A program made the position numbers and the translations under genes. A stretch of DNA of 64,000 bases, taken from positions 62,001 to 126,000 of the forward strand of contig JAJYDJ010000002.1 in the NCBI GenBank assembly GCA_021777565.1. Direction: 5' to 3'. The notes beneath the pieces are model-generated. The model saw only the letters and a program-made list of their open reading frames with translations, had not been told where the DNA came from and searched no databases. Shown one piece after another: positions 8,166 to 16,349 of the stretch. Source of the stretch: a bacterium. Lineage in GTDB: Bacteria; Patescibacteria; Microgenomatia; Levybacterales; UBA12049. The stretch's first letter is position 1. The number at the start of each line of letters is the position of its first letter.

Positions 8166-10040
8166 ATGAAAAAATATATTTTTACATCGCTTTTATTTTT
8201 AGTATTGTCCTATCTTATATATCTCCCTGAGAACGCTTTTGCTCGCATAAATGCAATCTGTACTACAGATTTTGGGAAAGCTGATGACCATAGTCTTATG
8301 CTCGTAAATTCCTCTTTACCAACTCAAACCCAACCGACACCAACACCAGTTTGTTATTCTCCGCCGGTTTTGAATTACCCAACATGCGCCCCAAGCCCAA
8401 CCTCAATAGCAACTCAACCAACTATTACACCAGCTTCACCAACAACCATTGATCCCATTTTTTTCTCCTATGCAATTACGAATCAACTTGATTTTGTTGA
8501 CAGTCCCAAAAATAATTTATATATAACTAGTAACTATGTCGGACCACAATCACCGACAGGGACTCTCTCTGTACCAGTACCATTTCAAAAATACAACGCA
8601 GATCTTGGGTTTTATTATAGTTTTATTCCAGGCACAATCCATTTCAGTGATGCCGGGGGAACAACAGGTGCTACAAATGGCGACTATCATGGGACAAGAA
8701 CCGATGGGTCCCCATATAGTAGCCAGTGTGAATCGTCAGCTGACCCAGCAATTAACCAAATGTGTGTAAGTAGCACTGATATTGACACTCCTGGAGTACA
8801 CTATCAATCTCTCCCCGACAATCAAAATTCTGCTTGCTATAGCTATTGTGAATGTGGATATCAAATAGGAGATATCACTGTGACCACGCAAAATGTTGCA
8901 AGTGGGACACAGACATTAATTGATTATAGTAAATTACGATTTGCACCAACCGCAGGAGGAGAATTATCTGCCCCACAAATTAATGTCACCTATCAATCAC
9001 AAAATTGTGATGTGGGATTTAAAAATTGTAAGCCCGATACCACAATTAGCCCTCAGGTAGTATCTATACCAGGAAAGGTTGGATACTTCTGTGGAATTGC
9101 ACATAATACTTATTATGTACTGCAAAGTGCTATCCCACAAATATCATCATCTATTTCTAATACAACACAGTCCTTTGACTCCCTTTTCCCCGTGCCAGCG
9201 GGTAATCAAGTTGAAATAGGATCAACGAAAGAGTCATACTATGGCAGAGAGTTCGGACATGGAATTGACATCGAAAGTAATCCTAGTGCAAGTGGTATAA
9301 CCAATCTCCCCCAAGGGCTAACCAATTCGGATATCCCAACTGTGTGCATGAATCTTGACTATAAAAACAGTGGTCCAAATGCACAAAATGGAGGAGATCA
9401 AGGCATTATTAAATTTGTTCCTGTATTTGGAGCCAACGACTGCAAGCAAATTGGGGCATTAAATTCGTATAGCTGTTGGTTTGATGGATACGCTACGGTG
9501 AATACTTGCCCTCCGGGTACAAGTTATAATAGTAAGGCCAACTGGGGATGGCCATGTTCACAAAACAATAGTACTGATCCTAAATATCAAGCAGTAACTA
9601 GTCCAATACCAAATAGTTTACTTGTCAATCATACTGCTGCTGGTATTAAGTACAGTACCCCCCCTCTCATTTATCCCAGTGATGCTATACCAAATATCAA
9701 TTTATTGACCAATACCTCATTTACTAATATCGAAACAAAAGCTCAATCGTGTGATGCTACGGGCTGTGATACAGCAATAGGCAGAATCCCTACCGATCCA
9801 AAACTTTTTACTGGAAGTATCATGCAATATATTCTGGGATTTAGTGGTATAACTGCACTTATTCTTATTATTCTTGGCGGATATGAGTTAATAACATCTC
9901 AAGGAGATGAAACAAAAGTGAAAGCAGCTCGAGAGAGAATAACATCTGCTATTATTGGACTTCTCTTTATAATTTTTTCAGCAACATTCTTACAAATTCT
10001 TGGCATAGACATCTTGAACTTGCCTGGATTAGGGAAATAA
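8166..10040 (+). CDS. Large exported protein with C-terminal VirB2-like membrane module
   Basis: 624 residues. A signal peptide occupies about 1-26 (cut near NAFA). A Thr/Pro/Ser-rich linker lies at about 50-95. It is followed by a long cysteine-containing ectodomain with many C-x-C and C-x2-3-C pairs (for example SCYSYCECG-like segments) and no recognisable fold. The last 75 residues contain two TM segments flanking SQGDETKVKAARERI, the same module that makes up almost the whole of the three small pilin-like proteins that follow. It ends one base before the next start region. I infer a minor or tip pilin, or an adhesin tethered through a pilin-like anchor. Confidence 0.7.
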   Translation: MKKYIFTSLLFLVLSYLIYLPENAFARINAICTTDFGKADDHSLMLVNSSLPTQTQPTPTPVCYSPPVLNYPTCAPSPTSIATQPTITPASPTTIDPIFFSYAITNQLDFVDSPKNNLYITSNYVGPQSPTGTLSVPVPFQKYNADLGFYYSFIPGTIHFSDAGGTTGATNGDYHGTRTDGSPYSSQCESSADPAINQMCVSSTDIDTPGVHYQSLPDNQNSACYSYCECGYQIGDITVTTQNVASGTQTLIDYSKLRFAPTAGGELSAPQINVTYQSQNCDVGFKNCKPDTTISPQVVSIPGKVGYFCGIAHNTYYVLQSAIPQISSSISNTTQSFDSLFPVPAGNQVEIGSTKESYYGREFGHGIDIESNPSASGITNLPQGLTNSDIPTVCMNLDYKNSGPNAQNGGDQGIIKFVPVFGANDCKQIGALNSYSCWFDGYATVNTCPPGTSYNSKANWGWPCSQNNSTDPKYQAVTSPIPNSLLVNHTAAGIKYSTPPLIYPSDAIPNINLLTNTSFTNIETKAQSCDATGCDTAIGRIPTDPKLFTGSIMQYILGFSGITALILIILGGYELITSQGDETKVKAARERITSAIIGLLFIIFSATFLQILGIDILNLPGLGK

Positions 10041-10041
10041 T

Positions 10042-10371
10042 ATGAACAATATTGCCTTATCAATTAACGGTGTTCAATATAACCTCCCTGGACCAATTGA
10101 AAATCTCAACAATGCAGCAGGAAGCCTTGGTGTAAATATTATAAATACTACTATTAACCTTCTTTTCATAATTGCAGTTATTATTGCCTTGTTTTATTTA
10201 GTTTCTGGGGGAGTTAAGTGGATAATCTCTGGGGGTGATCAAAAAAAAATAGAAGGAGCACGTAATACCATTACATATTCTGTAATTGGACTTGTACTTG
10301 TCTTCATTTCATTTATTATTATGAATTTCCTGTCTAATTTCTTTGGTATTCCTCTTCTTGGGAATTCATAG
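10042..10371 (+). CDS. VirB2/TrbC-like small pilin protein 1
   Basis: 109 residues without a clear cleavable signal peptide. Two hydrophobic segments (about 35-55 and 75-100) flank the motif SGGDQKKIEGARNTI and then IGLV. This is the arrangement of VirB2/TrbC-type pilins and of the pilin-like proteins common in CPR genomes. It starts one base after the stop of the 624-residue protein, so the two are translationally coupled. A structural subunit role is inference; family-level assignment is good. Confidence 0.75.
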   Translation: MNNIALSINGVQYNLPGPIENLNNAAGSLGVNIINTTINLLFIIAVIIALFYLVSGGVKWIISGGDQKKIEGARNTITYSVIGLVLVFISFIIMNFLSNFFGIPLLGNS

Positions 10372-10570
10372 ATCTGCCAATGTGCTCAGTATAGGACAAA
10401 CGGATTAAGTAAAAAATAAATTCTGAAAGAGATGGAAATGCATCTTCTCTGGAGACCATGACATGATATAAACTTTTTCACCAGATCAGACAACAAAACA
10501 AAGATTGGGTTCATAGAATATACTCATTTTCACAATTAACTACGGCTGATACTACCAACCAGCTTGCCTA
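10372..10570 (+). other. Intergenic spacer with hairpin
   Basis: No gene is seen. An imperfect hairpin AGAGATG/CATCTTCTCT with a six-base loop lies at about 10429-10454 and may end or attenuate the upstream transcript. It has no strong T-run. Confidence 0.35.
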
Positions 10571-10599
10571 TTGACAAAATGTAAAAACTTACCTAGGCT
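10571..10599 (+). promoter_or_regulatory. Internal promoter before pilin-like gene 2
   Basis: A perfect TTGACA (10571-10576) with TAGGCT 17 bases on (10594-10599), 10 bases before ATG 10610. The -10 is weak; TAATAT at 10600-10605 is an alternative. It suggests separate, possibly stronger, expression of the following subunits. Confidence 0.45.
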
Positions 10600-10609
10600 T
10601 AATATAGTT

Positions 10610-11014
10610 ATGAAAAAAATAATCGTCTTTGCGAGTAGTCTCGGAGCAGTACTGTCTTTGGCAACCCCAGCATTTGCTACAGGTGGACTTGGAAGCATTT
10701 GCCCTCAAGGTGCATTTGGTAACCTTTGTGGTAATTCACAAAATGCCTTTGGTAGTACTATTAGTTCATTTTTGACTCTTATTTTTGTTGTTTCCGCTAT
10801 CATTGCATTGGTCTTCTTGGTTTTGGGTGGTATCCGTTGGATTACCTCACAAGGAGATGCAAAAAATGTCGGTTCAGCAAGAGATCAAATTATCAATTCT
10901 TTAATTGGTTTAGGAGTTGTATTTATCTCATACATTTTGATTAACGTTATTCTCTACTTCTTTACTGGCGGAAGTCTTAGTCAAGTCAATATACCAACAT
11001 TTAACGCTCAATAA
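10610..11014 (+). CDS. VirB2/TrbC-like small pilin protein 2, with signal peptide
   Basis: 134 residues. ATG 10610 is chosen because it gives a textbook signal peptide (MKKIIVFASSLGAVLSLATP, cut after AFA). The mature part begins with a Gly/Cys-rich stretch (SICPQGAFGNLCGN) and then has two TM segments around SQGDAKNVGSARDQI. With its own TTGACA promoter it is the best candidate for the major subunit. Its resemblance to the proteins on either side and to the tail of the 624-residue protein points to family expansion by duplication. Confidence 0.78.
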   Translation: MKKIIVFASSLGAVLSLATPAFATGGLGSICPQGAFGNLCGNSQNAFGSTISSFLTLIFVVSAIIALVFLVLGGIRWITSQGDAKNVGSARDQIINSLIGLGVVFISYILINVILYFFTGGSLSQVNIPTFNAQ

Positions 11015-11020
11015 TCCTCT

Positions 11021-11362
11021 ATGTTTAACTGGGGAACATGCATGCAAGACCCAATCACAGGTGCTACTAATCTGGGTTACTTGACGTTTAACTGCCTTCC
11101 AAATTTTTTTCAAGGGGTCATCCAGACAGCACTCTCATTCGTAGGGATCACTTGTGCTATTTTTATTATTATTGCGGGATTTAAACTCGTATCCTCACAA
11201 GGTGATGCAAAAAAAATTGCAGAAGGGAGAAACACTCTCACATTCGCACTTATTGGACTTGTAGTGGTTATCCTTTCCTTCACTATTATTCACTTCTTCT
11301 CATACGTTACTGGTTTAGGATGTTTGATGAATCTTAACTTTGGAACTGGTTGTACACAATAG
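11021..11362 (+). CDS. VirB2/TrbC-like small pilin protein 3
   Basis: 113 residues. A short N-terminal segment with cysteines (C7, C27) precedes a first TM (about 37-57, ALSFVGITCAIFIIIAGFKL). The shared motif SSQGDAKKIAEGRNTL and a second TM (about 76-98) follow. There is no cleavable signal peptide. It lies 6 bases behind pilin-like protein 2. It shows the same architecture as proteins 1 and 2, so it is probably another subunit or a membrane-resident assembly partner. Confidence 0.75.
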   Translation: MFNWGTCMQDPITGATNLGYLTFNCLPNFFQGVIQTALSFVGITCAIFIIIAGFKLVSSQGDAKKIAEGRNTLTFALIGLVVVILSFTIIHFFSYVTGLGCLMNLNFGTGCTQ

Positions 11363-11368
11363 GTCTTC

Positions 11369-11398
11369 TTGCACCAGTTAACTCGTCCATAGTAGAGT
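11369..11398 (+). promoter_or_regulatory. Promoter of PrgI/VirB4 segment, leaderless type
   Basis: TTGCAC (11369-11374), 18-base spacer, TAGAGT (11393-11398), six bases, ATG 11405. The match is moderate; the spacing to the start agrees with the local rule. Confidence 0.45.
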
Positions 11399-11404
11399 AT
11401 ATAT

Positions 11405-12769
11405 ATGGACCAAGATATGCGCCATCCCATCCCTCAGGACATTACTGGATTTAAATTTAGATTAGTTGGAGATATTACGCTGAAACAATTTACTTATCTC
11501 GCCATCGGCGGAGGTGCAGCGTGGTTTATCTATTCCCTCCCAGTCTGGGGCGTAGTGAAATATCCAATAGTCGGCATATTTACTATTGGAGCTCTCATTC
11601 TTACCTTCCTGCCGATCCAAGGCCGTCCTGCAGACGCCATGATTATGTTGTTTTTTAAAACTGTTTTTCGCAATAATCAATATACTAAGCGTCCTAAGAG
11701 ACCAGCACCTGCTATGACACCAAATCAACCTACCAGTACACCACCAACGCCGGCACCTGCTGCTGCCGAAGCTCAAACACCACCCGATATGCTGGCTATA
11801 CCAGTAATTGATGAATCAGCACTGCACAATGAAGCTGCGTCACAACCGACCTTTCCTGAGCAACCTACCACACCATCTAAGACAACCCCTCAGATCGCAC
11901 CTGAATCACCTATTACGACAGAGCAAACACCTGAAACTCCATCAACAAAGATAGCCATACCTTCACAGCCAGCCATGCCAGAGACACCTGTTACAACAAG
12001 CATGACAGAGCAACCATCAACAGAAGCGCCAACAGCTCCAACCCAACCTGAGACAACGGCCGAAGAGATGACTCAGCCGTCAGAGATACCTCAATCAGCA
12101 CCAACAGGTACTCCTACCCCATCGTTTGAAGTGACAGAGATTCATGCACGGCCTCATGATGATAAAGAAGATCTTCTCAAGCGTATTCAGGAGCTTGAGG
12201 CACAACTAAAGGCTCAAGCACAAGAACAACAACCTACTGTGCAAGAGGCAGCGATGCAAGAAACTACTACACAAACAGCTCCTGAAACGACAGTGCAAGC
12301 ACTTGATCAACTTCAAACACAGCCTGTTCAGGCACTTGTTGATGCTACGCGAGTAGAGACATCGGAACCTATGAACCCCACACCCGTGGCTGAGCCTGTT
12401 ACGACACAACCGACGGTTCTAACACCAACACCAACGACGCCTGCGTTGCAATCTAGTGATGTACCAAATATGGTGATTGGCCAGATTATTGACCCACGTG
12501 GATTGCCACTTGCAAATATCTTAGTTGAGATCGTTGATACACAGAAAAACCCGGTGAGAGCTTTTAAGTCAGCACAGAATGGTCAATTTGCCACAGCGAC
12601 CCCACTGACAGCAGGCTCTTATCTGCTGATGTGTGAAGATCCCGAAGGAAAGCAGAAATTTCAACCAATGCCTCTTTTGGTTAATGATACTATCCTCTCC
12701 CCTCTCACTATTCAGTCTACCGATGAGCGCGAAGAATTACGAAAAGCACTCTTTACACCCAGTGTATGA
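11405..12769 (+). CDS. PrgI family protein fused to Pro/Thr-rich region and carboxypeptidase-regulatory-like domain
   Basis: 454 residues. Residues 1-90 are a PrgI-family domain with two close TM segments (about 28-45 and 52-70), the small membrane partner normally encoded before VirB4. Then come about 150 residues rich in P, T, A and Q, a short coiled coil (about 252-275, DLLKRIQELEAQLKAQ), and more Pro/Thr linker. A beta-sandwich at about 355-440 begins GQIIDPRGLPLANILVEIVD, the pattern of carboxypeptidase-regulatory/transthyretin-like domains. PrgI proteins are usually only 90-150 residues, so the extension is unusual. Its stop overlaps the next start (ATGA). Confidence 0.82.
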   Translation: MDQDMRHPIPQDITGFKFRLVGDITLKQFTYLAIGGGAAWFIYSLPVWGVVKYPIVGIFTIGALILTFLPIQGRPADAMIMLFFKTVFRNNQYTKRPKRPAPAMTPNQPTSTPPTPAPAAAEAQTPPDMLAIPVIDESALHNEAASQPTFPEQPTTPSKTTPQIAPESPITTEQTPETPSTKIAIPSQPAMPETPVTTSMTEQPSTEAPTAPTQPETTAEEMTQPSEIPQSAPTGTPTPSFEVTEIHARPHDDKEDLLKRIQELEAQLKAQAQEQQPTVQEAAMQETTTQTAPETTVQALDQLQTQPVQALVDATRVETSEPMNPTPVAEPVTTQPTVLTPTPTTPALQSSDVPNMVIGQIIDPRGLPLANILVEIVDTQKNPVRAFKSAQNGQFATATPLTAGSYLLMCEDPEGKQKFQPMPLLVNDTILSPLTIQSTDEREELRKALFTPSV

Positions 12770-13326
12770 GCCAAATTGTTTCAACACAAGATTTTACAGA
12801 GATAGCGGACATCCAAGGTGATATTGTTGTTATGACCAATGGTGGTGCCTGTATTATTGTGGAAATTTTCTCCACCAACTTCGCCCTTCTCTCTCAAGAT
12901 GAACAGATGAGTAAAATCGTTGGCTTTAGTTCTTTTCTTAACTCCATCACGTTCCCGTTACAAATTCTGGTCATCAATAAGCGTGTTGATATTAGTAACT
13001 ACATCGCAGTGCTAAAAAGCGAAGAAACACACGCACAAAACCCCGAGGCCAATGCGTACATCAGTGCCTATACCAACTTTGTACAAAATTTAGTGAAAGA
13101 TAATATCGTCCTAGATAAACGTTTTTTTGCAGTGATTTCTTATTCTCCGCTTGAATCGGGTGTTATTGGACTTGTCGATCCAAAAGATATTGTTGAAAAA
13201 GCAAAGGCAAGTCTGCAATCCAAAGCACAGTCGGTGCAGAGCCTTCTTACTCGAATGAATTTTCAGTCAAAAATCCTAGCTGATGATGCATTGAAAGGAG
13301 TGTATCTATCACTTTACATACAATAA
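12766..13326 (+). CDS. Separate N-terminal domain of VirB4/TraC-like ATPase
   Basis: 186 soluble residues, starting SQIVSTQDFTEIADIQGDIV. The content (GGACIIVEIFSTNFALLS, then FPLQILVINKRVDISNYI and RFFAVISYSP) resembles the N-terminal domain of VirB4/TraC proteins that precedes the motor. It overlaps the PrgI gene by four bases and ends one base before the ATPase gene, so the three are translated together. The split is seen directly; the functional assignment rests on position and pattern. Both frames are open throughout, so it is not a recent frameshift. Confidence 0.7.
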   Translation: MSQIVSTQDFTEIADIQGDIVVMTNGGACIIVEIFSTNFALLSQDEQMSKIVGFSSFLNSITFPLQILVINKRVDISNYIAVLKSEETHAQNPEANAYISAYTNFVQNLVKDNIVLDKRFFAVISYSPLESGVIGLVDPKDIVEKAKASLQSKAQSVQSLLTRMNFQSKILADDALKGVYLSLYIQ

Positions 13327-13327
13327 T

Positions 13328-15109
13328 ATGGCAAGCATAGCACCAAAGAAATATACCAAAGAGGAAGTAGTAATCAAAAGAGTCAATGCTGAGTTGCAAG
13401 ATAGCATTGCGCCACAGACTATTGAGACAGATTTCTCATACGTAAAAGTAAACGATAAATTCTATCGAACTTTTTTCGTAAACGGTTACCCTCGTTATGT
13501 CTCAACAAACTGGCTCCAGCCTTTGATTGATTTTAACCACGAGTTAAATATTAGTTTTTTCATTTATCCCTCAGAGTCAGCTGAAGTGCTTGATAACATC
13601 CAGAGAAAGATTGCAGAACTGGAAGCGACACTCTCTTCCAACGCTGATACAGGGAAACCGGTTGATCCTAAAATTACTGCGACACTAGAAGACGCGCTTA
13701 ATATTCAAGAAGAGCTTGCAAAAGGAATAGAAAAATTCTTTCATCTTGGTTTGTATATGACTCTCGTTGGATCAACGCTTGCTGAGCTCAATACAACTTC
13801 AAAACAGTTAACCACAACCCTTGGCTCACTCCTTCTGGCGACACAGCCTGCAACACTACAGATGGAAGATGGCTTTAAAACAACTCTTCCTTATGGACTA
13901 GATCGCGTACAACAAACAAGAAATATGGATACGACATCTCTGTCGTCCATGTTCCCTTTCTCAAGTGCCACTCTGACGCAAAATAAGGGGGTTCTATACG
14001 GTATTAATGAACAGAACGCCTCACTAGTCGTCTTTGATAGATTCTCCATGGAAAACGCCAATGAAATCGTTTTCGGGAAGTCTGGTTCTGGGAAGTCTTA
14101 CCTTATTAAATTAGAAATTTTAAGAACCTTCATGTTTGGGACAGAAGTGATTGTCATCGATCCTGAAAATGAATATGAGCTGGTGGCCAAGGCGCTGGGA
14201 GGAGAATATGTTGCATTCTCTGCTGAGTCTGCTGTGCGCATTAATCCATTTGATCTTTCTGGGATGCATGATGATAGTACCAATGAACTTGGAGAAAAAA
14301 TATTATCACTCCACGCTTTACTAAAGATAGCTATGGGAGAGATCTCACCAGTTATGGATGCCATTTTAGATCGTGCTCTTATCCAGACCTACGAACAAAA
14401 AGGCATTACGCAGGACCCAACAACTCAAAGTAAAACACCACCTATCATGCAGGATTTGTATGACACACTCAATACAATGAAAGAGACAGAAGCAAAAGAG
14501 CTCGCACTGAGACTAGAGAGATTCATTCGTGGGAGTCTTGCTGGATTTTTCAATCAACAATCTAATTTCAATATCACCAATCCTCTTACGGTCTTTTCAA
14601 TTCGTGATGTAGAAGATGAACTCAGACCACTCGTTATGCATATAATCCTTGACTTTATTTGGACTAAAGTTCGAAAAACCCTCAAAAAGCGTCTTTTGAT
14701 CGTTGATGAAGCCTGGCTTCTGATGCGCTACGAAGATAGTGCATCTTTTATCTTTGGTATTGCAAAACGAGGACGTAAATACTATCTCGGCTTGACTACG
14801 GCTACCCAAGATGTGGCTGACTTTTTGAGTACGCAATATGGGAAAGCTATTCTTTCCAACGCTTCTATTCAGATTCTTCTCAAACAGAGTACAACTGAAA
14901 TTGATGAAGTTGCCAATATTTTTTATCTTTCACAAAACGAGAGACAATTACTCATGTCAGCTGAGGTTGGAGAAGGACTTTTCTTTGCTGGGCAGAATCA
15001 TGTCGCAATACGTGTCGTTGCAGCAAGCTTTGAACATCAAATTATTACCTCAAAACCAGAAGACGTATTGAAAGCAAAAGCGCTGCTTACTACACCCGAA
15101 CAGGCATAA
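13328..15109 (+). CDS. virB4: VirB4/TraC-type secretion ATPase
   Basis: 593 residues. This is the cytoplasmic motor that powers type IV secretion or pilus assembly. Walker A is GKSGSGKS at 250-257. Walker B is LLIVDEAWLLM at 456-466 with D460 and E461. The downstream segment RGRKYYLGLTTATQDVADFL is typical of VirB4 and its glutamine-containing motif. It has no N-terminal VirB4 domain of its own, which is encoded by the preceding gene. The 3' end overlaps the convergent dnaN gene by 20 bases. No VirD4, VirB11 or relaxase gene is nearby. Confidence 0.92.
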   Translation: MASIAPKKYTKEEVVIKRVNAELQDSIAPQTIETDFSYVKVNDKFYRTFFVNGYPRYVSTNWLQPLIDFNHELNISFFIYPSESAEVLDNIQRKIAELEATLSSNADTGKPVDPKITATLEDALNIQEELAKGIEKFFHLGLYMTLVGSTLAELNTTSKQLTTTLGSLLLATQPATLQMEDGFKTTLPYGLDRVQQTRNMDTTSLSSMFPFSSATLTQNKGVLYGINEQNASLVVFDRFSMENANEIVFGKSGSGKSYLIKLEILRTFMFGTEVIVIDPENEYELVAKALGGEYVAFSAESAVRINPFDLSGMHDDSTNELGEKILSLHALLKIAMGEISPVMDAILDRALIQTYEQKGITQDPTTQSKTPPIMQDLYDTLNTMKETEAKELALRLERFIRGSLAGFFNQQSNFNITNPLTVFSIRDVEDELRPLVMHIILDFIWTKVRKTLKKRLLIVDEAWLLMRYEDSASFIFGIAKRGRKYYLGLTTATQDVADFLSTQYGKAILSNASIQILLKQSTTEIDEVANIFYLSQNERQLLMSAEVGEGLFFAGQNHVAIRVVAASFEHQIITSKPEDVLKAKALLTTPEQA

Positions 15110-16190
15110 TAAGATGAAGGAATGATTCATCGTTGGTATTTTTCAACACGGCAGGACTTAACGGTGCGGTCATCTCAAATACAACCTCGTCAGTCGAAAT
15201 TGCATTTACCCCATCTAGTAAAAATCGTGGATTAAACGCTATCGCATTCTCCTCACCCTTGAGTGTCCCTTCAATAGTCACCGTACTCTCCCCTACTGAT
15301 GCTGTCTGGGCAAACATGCGCATCTGGTCTTTATGTAACTCACAGACCAAAACACTGGTGCTGTCCCGTGCAACCACAGAACAAATCTTAACAGCTCGAA
15401 GCAAATCATCTTTTTTCACGATTATTTTGCTCGAGGCTTCATGGGGAATAATTTTACTATAGCTTGGGAACTCTCCCTCGATTTTTCTTCCCGCGATACG
15501 TACTCCGTCCTGAACAGCCACAATTTGATTTACCTGGTCTGATAAATAGAATTGAATTGGCATATCTTCTCGCAGTGCCCCAAGTTCTTTTAAGAATCGC
15601 GATGAGAACACAATCCCTTTCTGCTCTTCTCCAGCCTCTTCACGTGGGATACTTACTAAAGAAAGTCTAAATCCATCAGTTGCGACAAAACGGATTTCAT
15701 TTTCTTTCCTTTCACACAAAACCCCTGACCAGATCGGCTTAGTTACCTCACTACTGGTAGCAAACAACGTATATTTTGTGATTTTCTCCATGTCTTTTGG
15801 TTGAAGGGTCAAAAATGCTACTTTAGTTTCCTCAAAAATATCAGGGAATTCATCGGCGGGCTGAACTTGTAATTTACTACTAATGCTCTCCCCTACTATC
15901 TGAATTGTGTTTTGTGCAGATGTTTTAAGGGTAATCTTTCCTTCAGGTACTTGTGATAATAGTTCGAGAAATGTTTTTGCTGGAACCGCTACTTCCCCTT
16001 CTTCATCTACTACACACTGAAACGTTGTTTCTATACTGAGTTCCAAATCTGTTGCAGTAAGAGTAACACTGTCTCCTTTGGCACGTACAAGAATTGACGA
16101 CAATATAGGAAGTTGAGTGCGTGTCGAGATACTATGTGCAGTAAGCGCTAAATGTTTTTGTAAAATTCCAGATAAAACAGTGAACACCAT
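15090..16190 (-). CDS. dnaN: DNA polymerase III sliding clamp (beta subunit)
   Basis: 366 residues, the normal length for the three-domain clamp. N-terminal features include the ARTQLPILSSILVRA-like segment and TATDLELSIE. The C-terminus ends HLIMPVRV, as in other beta clamps (usually ...PMR/VRL). It encircles DNA and holds the replicative polymerase. It lies behind dnaA on the same strand with a 130-base gap holding DnaA-box-like sites. The start at 16190 is supported by TAGAAT six bases upstream. Confidence 0.97.
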   Translation of the reverse strand: MVFTVLSGILQKHLALTAHSISTRTQLPILSSILVRAKGDSVTLTATDLELSIETTFQCVVDEEGEVAVPAKTFLELLSQVPEGKITLKTSAQNTIQIVGESISSKLQVQPADEFPDIFEETKVAFLTLQPKDMEKITKYTLFATSSEVTKPIWSGVLCERKENEIRFVATDGFRLSLVSIPREEAGEEQKGIVFSSRFLKELGALREDMPIQFYLSDQVNQIVAVQDGVRIAGRKIEGEFPSYSKIIPHEASSKIIVKKDDLLRAVKICSVVARDSTSVLVCELHKDQMRMFAQTASVGESTVTIEGTLKGEENAIAFNPRFLLDGVNAISTDEVVFEMTAPLSPAVLKNTNDESFLHLIMPVRV

Positions 16191-16196
16191 AGATTT

Positions 16197-16202
16197 ATTC
16201 TA
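16197..16202 (-). promoter_or_regulatory. -10 box of dnaN, leaderless type
   Basis: TAGAAT on the minus strand, six bases before the ATG at 16190. No clear -35 was seen. Confidence 0.55.
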
Positions 16203-16238
16203 GTAGTTGTAGTAGTGTACCGGGAAAAGTGGAAAAAC

Positions 16239-16349
16239 GCAAGGGATCGAGGCTAAAATAATGTGGATAACCGTGTGTACAACTTTGGGGATGAAATGGG
16301 GACAACCCACCTCCTTCTAGTTATCCCCTGAGATTTCGAGTTATCCCCA
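16239..16349. promoter_or_regulatory. DnaA-box-like sites between dnaN and dnaA
   Basis: One perfect DnaA box on the minus strand (TGTGGATAA at 16262-16270) with weaker relatives AGTGGAAAA (16239-16247), TTATCCCCT (16321-16329) and TTATCCCCA (16341-16349). The last two lie in the dnaA 3' end. The arrangement is compatible with part of an origin. Confidence 0.55.

Noticed and set aside
12001..12460. Repetitive Pro/Thr/Gln codons as a possible DNA repeat array
   Set aside because: Low-complexity coding sequence within the PrgI fusion; no regular unit length.
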